DNA of 64,000 nt from an uncultured Thalassolituus sp. (GCF_950066645.1 NZ_CATMFB010000003.1:1-64000); one strand, 5' to 3'. Counted from the stretch's first letter, positions 40,436 through 49,351 are shown. Notes: generated from the letters alone by a model not told the origin. Program-made: numbers and translations.

Positions 40436-40440
40436 CGCCC

Positions 40441-42543
40441 ATGGCTCACCTGCAGAAGCTCACCGATCTCAAAGGCGTCGGCCCAAAGCTGGCGCAGCAG
40501 CTGGAGAAGCTGAATATCTTCTCCCTCACCGACCTGTGCTTCCATCTGCCCTTCCGCTATGAAGACCGTAGTCGGGTCATCCCCATCGGTGGACTACACC
40601 CGATGCGACCCGCGGTCATTCAGGGGGAAGTACGGGGTGCCAGCGTCGTTTTCGGTAAGCGTCGTAGTCTGCTGGTCAAGCTGCAGGATCACTCGGGCCT
40701 GATCAACCTTCGTTTCTATCACTTCAACGCGGCACAGAAAAACCAGATGTCGGTCGGTACCCAGCTGCGTTGCTACGGGGAGCCACGCCGCGGAGCCAGC
40801 GGTCTGGAAATGTACCACCCGGAGTACCGCGTGATGGAAGACGGCCTCGATGATGAATCAGAGCCGCGCCTGACCCCGGTCTATCCGGCCACTGAAGGCA
40901 TCACGCAACAACGCCTGCGCCTGCTGCACGAACAGACCCAGGAGCTGCTGCGCAACCACGCCGTAGACCTGCCCGACCTGCTGCCCGACCTGCTGCCCGA
41001 CCTGCTGCCTGAGCAATGGCGGGAGCAGTGGCGTTTGCCCGGGCTGAGTGAGGCCCTGCTGTTTCTGCACCAGCCACCAACGCACGTCAATCTCGCCGAG
41101 CTGGAGAGCGGACAACACCCGGCACAGAAACGCCTGATTCTGGAAGAATTGCTCGCACACCAACTGTCTCTCCTGCAGCTTCGTGCGCAGGTGCAGCGCG
41201 ATTCCGCACCCGCCATTCTCGGTGACCATGCCCTCAGGAAATCACTGCTCGCACAACTGCCGTTTTCCCCCACGGGCGCTCAACAGCGGGTCACTGACGA
41301 AATCACCGCCGACCTGCAACAGCCCTACCCGATGCTGAGGCTGGTGCAGGGCGATGTGGGGTCGGGGAAAACGCTGGTCGCCGCACTCGCGGCCTGTGAT
41401 CTGCTGCAGGCTGGCTATCAGGTCGCCCTGATGGCACCGACAGAAATTCTGGCAGAGCAACACCTGAAAAACCTCGACGGCTGGTTTGCCCCTCTCGGGA
41501 TCCGCACCGGTTGGCTGGCGGGCAAAGTGAAAGGCAAAGCCCGGGAAAAAGCGTTGGAGGAAATTGCCAGCGGCCATGCTCAGCTGGTGATCGGTACTCA
41601 TGCGCTGTTTCAGGACGATGTGCATTTTGCCCGCTTAGGGCTGGTGATCATTGATGAGCAACACAGGTTCGGTGTGCACCAGCGACTGTCTCTGAAAGAG
41701 AAGGGCGAACACTCGGGCATGGCCCCGCACCAGCTGGTGATGACCGCAACACCGATTCCTCGCACACTGGCGATGAGCGCCTATGCCGACCTGGATACCT
41801 CCGTCATTGATGAACTTCCCCCCGGTCGCAGCCCGATTACAACAGTCGCCATCAGCGAACAGCGGCGACCTGAGATTATTCAACGCGTACAGGAAGCCTG
41901 CAGCGAAGGAGCACAGGCTTACTGGGTCTGTACCCTGATTGAAGAAAGCGAAACCCTGCAGTGTCAGGCGGCAGAAAACACCGCCGAAGAATTGCGCGCG
42001 GCGCTCCCTCAGCTGCGCATCGGCCTCGTCCATGGACGAATGAAGGCCGCAGAAAAAGCCGCCATCATGGACGCATTCAAAGCCCACGAACTCGACCTCC
42101 TGGTGGCCACTACCGTTATTGAAGTCGGAGTGGATGTCCCCAATGCCAGCCTGATGATTATCGAAAACCCGGAGCGCCTCGGGCTTGCGCAGCTGCACCA
42201 GTTACGCGGCAGGGTTGGCCGGGGAAGCGCAAAGAGTCATTGCGTGCTTCTTTATAAGGCGCCACTTTCTCTCACCAGCAAACAGCGACTGCAGGTCATG
42301 CGCGACAGCCAGGACGGCTTTTACATTGCCGAACAGGATCTGCAGATACGCGGCCCGGGTGAACTCCTGGGTACCCGCCAGACAGGGCTGCAGATGCTGC
42401 GTGTCGCAGACCTTCAGCGTGATGCGGATATGCTCCCACAGGTACAGGCCATGGCTCAGGACCTCTGGCTGAAGCACCCTGCAACCGTCGGCCCTCTGGT
42501 ACAGCGCTGGCTGGGCAATGCCGGCCGTTTTGCCAACGTCTGA
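40441..42543 (+). CDS. recG: ATP-dependent DNA helicase RecG
   Basis: A 700-residue RecG that remodels stalled replication forks and Holliday junctions. The N-terminal wedge (OB-fold) domain is followed by helicase motifs: the P-loop LVQGDVGSGKT near residue 305, the motif II DEQH, TATPIPRTLAM, and LHQLRGRVGRG. The wedge-to-helicase connector contains a four-fold LPDL-type repeat encoded by a 12-bp tandem. The gene is in the oxyR operon. Confidence 0.96.
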   Translation: MAHLQKLTDLKGVGPKLAQQLEKLNIFSLTDLCFHLPFRYEDRSRVIPIGGLHPMRPAVIQGEVRGASVVFGKRRSLLVKLQDHSGLINLRFYHFNAAQKNQMSVGTQLRCYGEPRRGASGLEMYHPEYRVMEDGLDDESEPRLTPVYPATEGITQQRLRLLHEQTQELLRNHAVDLPDLLPDLLPDLLPEQWREQWRLPGLSEALLFLHQPPTHVNLAELESGQHPAQKRLILEELLAHQLSLLQLRAQVQRDSAPAILGDHALRKSLLAQLPFSPTGAQQRVTDEITADLQQPYPMLRLVQGDVGSGKTLVAALAACDLLQAGYQVALMAPTEILAEQHLKNLDGWFAPLGIRTGWLAGKVKGKAREKALEEIASGHAQLVIGTHALFQDDVHFARLGLVIIDEQHRFGVHQRLSLKEKGEHSGMAPHQLVMTATPIPRTLAMSAYADLDTSVIDELPPGRSPITTVAISEQRRPEIIQRVQEACSEGAQAYWVCTLIEESETLQCQAAENTAEELRAALPQLRIGLVHGRMKAAEKAAIMDAFKAHELDLLVATTVIEVGVDVPNASLMIIENPERLGLAQLHQLRGRVGRGSAKSHCVLLYKAPLSLTSKQRLQVMRDSQDGFYIAEQDLQIRGPGELLGTRQTGLQMLRVADLQRDADMLPQVQAMAQDLWLKHPATVGPLVQRWLGNAGRFANV
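40969..41004. repeat. 12-bp tandem repeat inside recG
   Basis: Three perfect copies of CTGCCCGACCTG lie head to tail and run on into a degenerate fourth copy. They encode the peptide LPDLLPDLLPDLLPEQ. Because the unit is a multiple of three, copy-number change keeps the frame. Confidence 0.9.
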
Positions 42544-42655
42544 ATTGATATCGGCCACATTGTTCGCGGACATCGAAATACTGGCCTGAGCAGCCAGCAA
42601 CTCCTGAATTGTCGACTATATTGGATGGATACGATTGATAAACGAGGACTGGCAC

Positions 42656-44059
42656 ATGTCCGCCATCCCTGCAGTAGTAATGAAAATCCTCGACGACTGG
42701 CGTATCCCATACACAGCCGCCGATGATCAGGAGCTGTTTGAGATTATGCAGAGCAATACCCCGGCGTCTTATTCAGCCAAAGTAGCAAACGTCGTTTTTC
42801 TTAAGGACGACATGGGGCAGATTCAGGTTGTTATTCCCGGCAACCGCATGCTCGACCTCACACGCCTGTCGCACTCGTTCGGGCGCCAGTTCACCGCGCT
42901 TGCGGAAGAAGAACTCAGTGCTCTGAAAACCCGTTATCAGCTGAGCGAATTTCCCGCTCTGCCACAGATTACCGGCATGGAGAGCATGGTCGATGCTGCT
43001 CTGCTGGAAGAGACTGAACTCTACATAGTATCGGGTGCCGGACACGAGTGGCTCCGCATTCCGATGGAACAGTTCAGAACCCTTACCACCAGTTCTCACA
43101 TTGGCAACTATACCGCACCGCTTCGTCCTGATTCTCCGCAACAGGGGGCCGATCTCGACCTGGAAGATGTGCACTCGGCCATTCGCCAGTTTACTCCCCT
43201 GCGGATACGCCAGCGCCTGGAAGAGACGCTTGATCTGCCACCGCTGCCGGAAACTGCCCGCAAGATTATTGAACTGCGCGTCGATCCGAACGCCGATACC
43301 AAAGCACTGGCGAATACCGTCGAGCTCGATCCCGGCATGTCCGCACAGGTACTCAGCTGGGCCCGCTCGCCCTACTACGGCACCCGAGGTGAGGTAAAAA
43401 CCGTTGAAGAGGCGGTGATCCGCGTACTCGGATTTGATCTGGTGATCAATCTGGCGCTGGGGCTGGCACTGGGTCGCACCCTGTCAGTGCCCAAAGAAGG
43501 TCCGCACGGTTACGCTCCGTTCTGGCAGCAGGCCGTGGTTACCGCGACACTCTGTGCCGAGCTGGTGCGTAAAATCCCATTCGATATGCGCCCAAGTCAG
43601 GGCTTATCCTACCTCTGTGGACTGCTGCACAACTTCGGTTTTCTGATTCTCGGGCAGATATTTCCGCCGCAGTTTTCACTGGTAAACCGGCATATTGAGG
43701 CGAACCCACACATTAACCGCCTGTACATCGAGCACTACCTGTTGGGGATGACCCGTGAGCAGTGTGCCGCCAGCCTGATGTTTCAGTGGCAGATGCCCGC
43801 TGAGCTTGTCAGCGCAGTACGTCACCAACACAACCCCGCCTGCAATGATGAGCATGCGGTCTACGCCAACCTGCTGTTTATTGCCTCACGCCTGCTGCGC
43901 CAGCACGGCTTTGGTGACGGGCCGTTTGAAGCAATCCCAGACACTATGTTTGAGGGGCTCGGACTGAAAAAAGAAGACGCCGAAGAAGTTACTCAGGCGC
44001 TACTGGAGCGGCTGGACGACCTTGGGGATCTTGTTGCTCTGCTGAATCAGAACGGATAA
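42656..44059 (+). CDS. YbaK/EbsC-like domain fused to an HDOD domain
   Basis: A 467-residue two-domain protein. Residues 1–150 resemble the YbaK/aminoacyl-tRNA deacylase fold (YSAKVANVVFLKDDMGQIQVVIPGNRMLDL). Residues about 185–400 form an HDOD domain (LPPLPETARKIIELRVDPNADTKALANTVELDPGMSAQVLSWARSPYYG), a signalling module related to HD hydrolases. The combination occurs in Pseudomonas-type genomes; its role is not known. The start at 42656 has a GAGG site eight bases upstream. The 3' end overlaps the convergent exported protein gene by 71 bp. Confidence 0.8.
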   Translation: MSAIPAVVMKILDDWRIPYTAADDQELFEIMQSNTPASYSAKVANVVFLKDDMGQIQVVIPGNRMLDLTRLSHSFGRQFTALAEEELSALKTRYQLSEFPALPQITGMESMVDAALLEETELYIVSGAGHEWLRIPMEQFRTLTTSSHIGNYTAPLRPDSPQQGADLDLEDVHSAIRQFTPLRIRQRLEETLDLPPLPETARKIIELRVDPNADTKALANTVELDPGMSAQVLSWARSPYYGTRGEVKTVEEAVIRVLGFDLVINLALGLALGRTLSVPKEGPHGYAPFWQQAVVTATLCAELVRKIPFDMRPSQGLSYLCGLLHNFGFLILGQIFPPQFSLVNRHIEANPHINRLYIEHYLLGMTREQCAASLMFQWQMPAELVSAVRHQHNPACNDEHAVYANLLFIASRLLRQHGFGDGPFEAIPDTMFEGLGLKKEDAEEVTQALLERLDDLGDLVALLNQNG

Positions 44060-44693
44060 CAGGTAAAGCGGCGCTGGCTTCGGCCAGCCATTGCTGCAGA
44101 GCCGGCGCCTGCCATTGAGCGGTAAGCTGTGTCAGTTGAGCAGGACTGATAAAACGATACGCATACATAAGGAAGCCCAGCGCTTCCTTTTTTGTGTGTG
44201 CAGGATCGGGCGCCCTGCCCGTCACATGACTGACAGCGGCATCAGCCAGAACCAGCCAGCGACTGAACTGCATCGCGCGGTCCAACTCTTCAATCGCAGT
44301 CACCCGGGAGGCCACGGGCGGGGACGTCTGCAGCCGCTGCTGGTATGCCTGATACGTTGCAGATTCCTGTGCTTTTAACGCAACGGCCTCCGCCTGTCGG
44401 GCGGCCACCATTTCCTCTGAAACCAACAGAGCGCGAAGTTCTTCTGCGGAGCTTCCGGAGTAAGACTCCAGAATAGTGCGGAAACGATACTCCAGTACCC
44501 TGGGAGCCCAGGCAGAGAGCGCAATCATCGCGCGCTCGCGCGCAGCTTCCTGCGGCAGCTGCTGAATCTGCTGATGTACCTGTTGCGACACCCCGCTGAC
44601 TCCGCTCAGCCGGATAATCTCATCCGCAGTATCAGCCGAAACCGGCAGGGCCAGCAGAGCTAGGCTCAGAAGCAGTGTACGTACAATGTTCAG
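43989..44693 (-). CDS. Exported helical protein with probable CTG start
   Basis: A protein of unknown function, 234 residues if read from the CTG at 44693. No ATG, GTG or TTG exists upstream of a GTG at 44591, but the frame before that GTG encodes a fine signal peptide (NIVRTLLLSLALLALPVSA, cleavage before DTADE). CTG 44693–44691 overlaps the stop of the upstream symporter as CTGA, the equivalent of the common ATGA coupling, and AGGAG stands eight bases upstream. Starting at GTG 44591 would give 200 residues without a signal. The mature part is rich in glutamine and alanine helices (DEIIRLSGV near its start is reminiscent of DUF2059-type proteins). Confidence 0.6.
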   Translation of the reverse strand: MNIVRTLLLSLALLALPVSADTADEIIRLSGVSGVSQQVHQQIQQLPQEAARERAMIALSAWAPRVLEYRFRTILESYSGSSAEELRALLVSEEMVAARQAEAVALKAQESATYQAYQQRLQTSPPVASRVTAIEELDRAMQFSRWLVLADAAVSHVTGRAPDPAHTKKEALGFLMYAYRFISPAQLTQLTAQWQAPALQQWLAEASAALPVIRSDSAEQQDPQGRPAAPVAPE

Positions 44694-45970
44694 CCGTGCT
44701 TCTCCTGCACCTTGTCACTCAGATACCGGTTCCGGTCGAGCGCGCCTTCAGCGTCAGCCACCACCACCGACACCATGGCATCCCCGGTCACGTTCACCGC
44801 CGTACGGATCATATCGAGCAGACGGTCCACACCGATGATTAACGCGATACCCTCGACCGGAAGCCCAACCTGCTGCAGCACCATCGCCAGTGTAATAAGT
44901 CCGACGCCTGGCACCCCGGCAGTCCCGATGGATGCAATCGTCGCTGTCGCAATCACCAACAGATAGTCTCCCAGGGTCAGATCAATACCGAACGCCTGTG
45001 CGATAAACGCCGTTGCCACCCCTTGCATGATGGCGGTACCGTCCATGTTAATCGTTGCTCCCAGAGGCAGAGCAAAGGAGGCCACCTTAGTGCCGACGCC
45101 AAGGCGCTCTTCGGCGTTATGAATCGTGACTGGCAGAGTCGCGCTGCTGGACGCTGTACTGAAAGCAAACAGCTGTACGGACCACATTTTGCGGAAGAAG
45201 ATCTTTACCGGCAGACGGGTAAGAAGTTTCAGAATCAGCGGATACACGACCAGGCCGTGCACCAGCAATACACCAATCAGGGTGAGCATGTAGGCGATCA
45301 GCTCTTCGACTGGCCCCAGACCTTTAGAAGCCAGCAGGGTAAACAGAAGGCTGAAGACGCCGTACGGTGCGAGTTGCATCAGCATCCCCACCATTTTCAT
45401 GATGACTTCATTCCAGTCTGAAAAATGCTTACCCACCCTTTCACCTTCAACGCCTGCACGACCGATCGCCAGGCCCACCAGCATGGCAAACACAATCACC
45501 TGCAGCATGTTGCCTTCAACCATGGCCTGGAAAGGATTACTGGGGAAAATATTGGCAAGAACATCAAGAAACGGAACCGCTTCAGGCGCGGAATACACAG
45601 CCTCCGACTCCATATTCGCACCGACGCCCGGGCCGACCAGGGTCGCTGCTGCCAGCGCGAGTGAAATCGCAATACTGGTCGTCACCAGATAGAGCCCGAT
45701 GGTTCGCAGGCTCATCCAGCCCAGGCTGCTCTGATCGCTCAGATGACAGACACCACAGACCAGCGACACAAACACCAGAGGGACGACCAGCACTTTCAGG
45801 CTGGCGATAAAGATTTTGCCGATCAGCGTGAACAGACCAGCACTGAGAACATCATCCAGAATAAACCGGATGGTCTCGTTCAGATCAGGAAGGGCAAGCA
45901 CCTCGTGGGTTATTTTTCCCAGTACTACCGCTGCCACCATGGACAACAGAATACGCGCGGTCAGACTCAC
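44690..45970 (-). CDS. Dicarboxylate/amino acid:cation symporter (DAACS family)
   Basis: A 426-residue secondary transporter of the GltP/DctA family (sodium- or proton-coupled uptake of C4-dicarboxylates, glutamate or aspartate). The serine-rich STASSSATLPVT hairpin, the NMDGT motif and the GIDRLLDMIRTAVNVTGD-type end (here GVDRLLDMIRTAVNVTGD) are diagnostic. Eight membrane segments are expected. Its stop overlaps the following exported protein's CTG start. The exact substrate cannot be told. Confidence 0.9.
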   Translation of the reverse strand: MSLTARILLSMVAAVVLGKITHEVLALPDLNETIRFILDDVLSAGLFTLIGKIFIASLKVLVVPLVFVSLVCGVCHLSDQSSLGWMSLRTIGLYLVTTSIAISLALAAATLVGPGVGANMESEAVYSAPEAVPFLDVLANIFPSNPFQAMVEGNMLQVIVFAMLVGLAIGRAGVEGERVGKHFSDWNEVIMKMVGMLMQLAPYGVFSLLFTLLASKGLGPVEELIAYMLTLIGVLLVHGLVVYPLILKLLTRLPVKIFFRKMWSVQLFAFSTASSSATLPVTIHNAEERLGVGTKVASFALPLGATINMDGTAIMQGVATAFIAQAFGIDLTLGDYLLVIATATIASIGTAGVPGVGLITLAMVLQQVGLPVEGIALIIGVDRLLDMIRTAVNVTGDAMVSVVVADAEGALDRNRYLSDKVQEKHG

Positions 45971-45993
45971 GGGGTGTTCCTCCTTCAGGTCAT

Positions 45994-46356
45994 TCAGGGT
46001 TTCAGATACTTAGAAATACCCTGGAACCACATCAGCTTGGTCAGATCACCGCTGAGCAGTATGTCTTTTTCCTGAATCCCACGCATAAAGGCATTACGAT
46101 CCTTCGCGGTCATGATTTTCAGGCCTTTGTGGGCGCTCACAAAACTGATCGTAAACGCCGGATCGGCGTGCGCCTTCCCTTTGCTCTTTACCTTACCATC
46201 CTTCACCACAAAGTGCCGAACGGTCTGCTTGTCTTCGGTCTGGATCTGGAAAACAAAATCCTGGCCTTCCAGCTGCGCACGGAATTCGGCGTTGGTTTTT
46301 GCAGCTTTTTTCATCATCCGGGCCATCAGCCACAGTAACAGACGGAATTTGATCAC
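45994..46356 (-). CDS. Small SCP2-like protein
   Basis: A 120-residue basic protein with a fold reminiscent of the SCP2 sterol carrier family: FVFQIQTEDKQTVRHFVVKDGKVKSKGKAHADPAFTISF followed by a helix and LLSGDLTKLMWFQG. Such proteins bind lipids or acyl chains. The first 15 residues form an amphipathic hydrophobic helix. It overlaps the DUF1415 gene by four bases (ATGA) and is therefore translationally coupled to it. The function is not established. Confidence 0.65.
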   Translation of the reverse strand: MIKFRLLLWLMARMMKKAAKTNAEFRAQLEGQDFVFQIQTEDKQTVRHFVVKDGKVKSKGKAHADPAFTISFVSAHKGLKIMTAKDRNAFMRGIQEKDILLSGDLTKLMWFQGISKYLKP

Positions 46357-46877
46357 TTCTCTGGTTCCTCTGATTCAAAAACGGGAGTATCCGCGAGTTC
46401 CGGCATTTTAGCCAGTAGCCCTGCCCGGCCCAGGCGACGCATATGCTGACGGTTGCGCTCCGGAATCCGTTCAGGATAACGGACAGACGCCAGTGCTTCT
46501 TCGATATCGTCTTCTCTGATGATATGCAGCATAGGGTACGGTGAGCGGTTGGTGTAATGACTGAGGTCATCCTCTTCCTCACCCTCAAATACATAGTGAG
46601 GATGGAAAGTCGCCAGTTGCAGCCTGCCTTCATAACCCAGCTGGACGAGCAGATTGTCGCACACCAGAAACCAGTTCCAGTAGGCATCGAAATCGCTGAA
46701 CAGGCGGGGAGTGACAAACAGAGCTGTAGGAAGCTCGTCCGGATCGGCCTCCGCGACCTTCTGCAGAAGGTCCATGAAGGCTGAGGTTGCCTCGTTGGCG
46801 TCGTTGCCTGAGTAAACCTCGGTATGCATCCTGCTGAACACAGGACTGGCAAAGGGGCAAAGCCCCTCGCCGATCAC
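46353..46877 (-). CDS. DUF1415 family protein, start uncertain
   Basis: A DUF1415 protein, function unknown, at least 174 residues. Family features are IGEGLCPFASPV, LFVTPRLFSDFDAYWNW and LATFHPHYVFEGEEEDDLSHYTNRSPYPMLHIIRE. The only standard start is a GTG at 46877, at the V of VIGEGLCPF. Translating further upstream in frame gives EDLTVEWVRRL, which looks like the missing conserved first helix, but no ATG, GTG or TTG lies between 46878 and the in-frame stop at 46962. The real start may be a rare codon, or the start has mutated. It follows hupB. Confidence 0.7.
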   Translation of the reverse strand: MIGEGLCPFASPVFSRMHTEVYSGNDANEATSAFMDLLQKVAEADPDELPTALFVTPRLFSDFDAYWNWFLVCDNLLVQLGYEGRLQLATFHPHYVFEGEEEDDLSHYTNRSPYPMLHIIREDDIEEALASVRYPERIPERNRQHMRRLGRAGLLAKMPELADTPVFESEEPEK

Positions 46878-46936
46878 AAGGCGTCGGACCCACTCAACAG
46901 TGAGGTCTTCCGCCCTGCGTTTGTCTGTGCACGAAC

Positions 46937-47209
46937 TTATTGCACGGACTCCTTCAGAGCCTTACCTGGCTTGAATGCAGGAACCTTCGCCGCAGCGATG
47001 GTGATTGGCGCGCCGGTCTGTGGGTTTTTGCCCTGACGCTCTGCACGGTTGCGTACTTCAAAGGTACCGAAGCCGATCAGAGTCACAGAGTCACCTGCGC
47101 TCAGCGCCTTGGCAACCTGGTCAGTGAAAGCGGTAATCACTTCCGCTGCTTTTTCTTTGCTCAGGTCTGCCTGTTCGGCGATAGCTGCGGCCAGTTCTGG
47201 TTTACGCAT
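46937..47209 (-). CDS. hupB: HU-family DNA-binding protein
   Basis: A 90-residue histone-like HU protein. The start MRKPELAAAIAEQADLSKEKA, the beta-arm segment FGTFEVRNRAERQGKNPQTGAPITI and the end PAFKPGKALKESV are typical. It bends and compacts DNA without strict sequence preference. It lies between rubB and DUF1415, as in P. aeruginosa (from memory PA5348). Confidence 0.95.
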   Translation of the reverse strand: MRKPELAAAIAEQADLSKEKAAEVITAFTDQVAKALSAGDSVTLIGFGTFEVRNRAERQGKNPQTGAPITIAAAKVPAFKPGKALKESVQ

Positions 47210-47265
47210 GAGTTGATCCTTTTTTCCGGTTAACAATCTGTTCGTGTGAACAGGGTGACAGAGAA

Positions 47266-48423
47266 TCAGGGCATGATAGCCGGCAATTCTTTGTTAAGCG
47301 CTACTTTATTAGCTACTTTGGCTCCGGTCAAAGCGTAACCCAGCAGATCACCGGCTTCATTGCGATATTCGGCCTGAACATCGTTGCCTTCCTGCTCAAC
47401 AATCCAGCGACCGGCAGCGTCAGCAGCAGGTGGATTCACGACCACCGGGCAGGCAGGCGTCTTCACCGTCACCGGCATCACGCCGTAGCTGACCTCGGTC
47501 GGAGTGCCTGCCAGAGTCTTGGCCAGCGCACGCGCCGCAGACATCAGAGGCAGAACGTACAGGAGGACACGCCCTTCCACTTCCGCACAATCGCCCAGGG
47601 TGTATACATCCTTAGCGCTGGTCTGCAACAGACGGTCAGCGACGATTCCCTGATTCACCTGAATACCTGCTTTTACGGCCAGGTCGAGACGTGGACGCAG
47701 GCCAATTGCAGACACGACCACATCAGCTTTTACTTCAACACCATTGCTGAGGGCAGCAGATACGCCGTCACCATCACGGCTGACGCGCGTAACCAGTGGA
47801 CCAAGGTGGAATTTAACACCGATGCCTTCCAGCCCACGCTGAACCGCGTTGGCTGCATCCTGAGGCAGCAGAGTCGGGAACACATGATCACATGGAGCCA
47901 CGACTTCGCACTCAAAACCGCCGACGGTCATATCGTTCGCGAATTCACAACCAATCAGACCAGCACCCATGATGAGCACGCGCTTCTTACCATCTGCTGC
48001 CGCGCGGAATGCCGCATAGTCTTCCAGATCGTTGATGGAGAAAATACGGTCTTCAGCATCACCCTCAATACGGGGAGATACCGCTTCAGCACCCCAGGCC
48101 AGAACCAGCTTGCTGTATTCAACCGGCTCTTCACCGAGAAAAACGCGATGCGCATCGGTATCAATATGAGTCACGCGGGTGTTGTTGCGGACAGTGATAT
48201 TAAACTGAGCAGCCATGTCGGCTGCGCTGGACATAGCCAGCTCATCGGCACTTTTGTTCTTGCCATAGCCAGTCGACAGCATTGGCTTGGAGTAGTTACG
48301 GCCATCGTCTGCCGTAATGACCAGGATGTCCTGCTCTGGTGCCAGCTTACGCAATTCTTTTACAAGGTTATATCCGGCCAGTCCGGAGCCGATCACTACC
48401 ACAGGGGCTGTAGAATTCGTCAT
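47266..48423 (-). CDS. rubB: Rubredoxin-NAD(+) reductase
   Basis: A 385-residue FAD enzyme that passes electrons from NADH to rubredoxin, which in turn feeds alkane hydroxylases or oxidative-stress enzymes. The FAD motif GSGLAGYNL is at residues 12–20, the NAD motif GAGLIGCEFA near residue 153, and the second FAD-binding segment YTLGDCAEV near residue 275. It follows rubA by 79 bp in the same orientation, as in P. aeruginosa rubA-rubB. Confidence 0.93.
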   Translation of the reverse strand: MTNSTAPVVVIGSGLAGYNLVKELRKLAPEQDILVITADDGRNYSKPMLSTGYGKNKSADELAMSSAADMAAQFNITVRNNTRVTHIDTDAHRVFLGEEPVEYSKLVLAWGAEAVSPRIEGDAEDRIFSINDLEDYAAFRAAADGKKRVLIMGAGLIGCEFANDMTVGGFECEVVAPCDHVFPTLLPQDAANAVQRGLEGIGVKFHLGPLVTRVSRDGDGVSAALSNGVEVKADVVVSAIGLRPRLDLAVKAGIQVNQGIVADRLLQTSAKDVYTLGDCAEVEGRVLLYVLPLMSAARALAKTLAGTPTEVSYGVMPVTVKTPACPVVVNPPAADAAGRWIVEQEGNDVQAEYRNEAGDLLGYALTGAKVANKVALNKELPAIMP

Positions 48424-48502
48424 ATTTGTATCCGCGATGATCAGGAGAGAGGGGGAGAATTAAGCAGGGAAGTACGGCCACCGGGCGCGGTGGCCGGAGA
48501 CA

Positions 48503-48667
48503 TCAGATTTCAACCATCTCGAAATCTTCTTTACCTACACCACAGTCAGGGCAGATAAAATCATCAGGCACATCTTCCCAACGTGTGCCCGGCGCGATGC
48601 CTTCTTCAGGAGCGCCAGCAGCCTCATCATAAATCCAGCCGCAAACCACGCATTGCCACTTCTTCAT
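48503..48667 (-). CDS. rubA: Rubredoxin
   Basis: A 54-residue rubredoxin carrying one iron held by four cysteines: C6 and C9 in [12 protein letters not shown] and C39 and C42 in [13 protein letters not shown]. The length and the AlkG2-like sequence ([18 protein letters not shown]) indicate the alkane-hydroxylase-competent type. It accepts electrons from RubB. It is a short gene that automatic length cut-offs can miss. No alkane hydroxylase gene is present in this window. Confidence 0.96.
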   Translation of the reverse strand: MKKWQCVVCGWIYDEAAGAPEEGIAPGTRWEDVPDDFICPDCGVGKEDFEMVEI

Positions 48668-48791
48668 ACCAGTAACCTATAAACGTTAACTTTTTTATGA
48701 GGCGCTAAAACTACTCATGCAGCCCTGTAAAATCAACGGTCAATTCCGGGCAGTTTTCCCGTCTGGCTTGCCTGACAGGCAGAATTAGCGC

Positions 48792-49346
48792 ATGCTCCGC
48801 GCCATGAAGCACGCGCCCTCTGTCTCTCCTGTTCTGCATCCGCTCAGCCCGAAATGGTCGTGCCGGGCACGCCTGATACCTGCGCTGATCCCGACATTCT
48901 GGCGCAGCTGGCTGTTTGACCCGGGCTCTCTGACTGCGCGACTCAGCGCATTGCGGCCGGGACAGTTCCGTGTCCGCTGTCAACGTGAAGGCTATGGATT
49001 CCCGACCGCACTCGAGCAGGCAGAGCTGTCACTCACTGGCAGCGACCGCGTCTGGTATCGTGAAGTCGTGCTGATGCTGGGCGAGCATGAACTGGTTCAT
49101 GCCCGTACTGCCGTGCCATTGCGATCCCTGCGTGGCCCGGTGAAGCGCCTGCAACACCTGGGCAACCGCTCCCTGGGCGGCTTTCTCTTCAGTCAGCCCA
49201 GTCTCAGACGCACACCACTGAAAGCCTCCCGCTGCAGTCCGGAGGCTGACGGGTTAACATGGTGCCGGCGCTCGGTTTTCTACATACACCAGCAGCCGTT
49301 AATGGTGACTGAAGCGTTCAGTCCGGACCTGAAAGACTTTATCTGA
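48792..49346 (+). CDS. ubiC: Chorismate pyruvate-lyase
   Basis: A 184-residue UbiC that removes pyruvate from chorismate to give 4-hydroxybenzoate, the first step of ubiquinone synthesis. The family stretch YREVVLMLGEHELVHARTAVP with its ligand-binding arginine, and the LGGFLFSQP end are recognisable. An ATG at 48804 is an alternative start. ubiA follows 5 bp later. Confidence 0.93.
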   Translation: MLRAMKHAPSVSPVLHPLSPKWSCRARLIPALIPTFWRSWLFDPGSLTARLSALRPGQFRVRCQREGYGFPTALEQAELSLTGSDRVWYREVVLMLGEHELVHARTAVPLRSLRGPVKRLQHLGNRSLGGFLFSQPSLRRTPLKASRCSPEADGLTWCRRSVFYIHQQPLMVTEAFSPDLKDFI

Positions 49347-49351
49347 GCCGT

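Noticed and set aside
40969..41016. Short repeat array as CRISPR
   Set aside because: Units are 12 bp, contiguous without spacers, and in frame inside recG.
47806..48558. 250-codon plus-strand open frame across rubB and rubA
   Set aside because: Antisense to two genes with diagnostic motifs; its sequence resembles no family.
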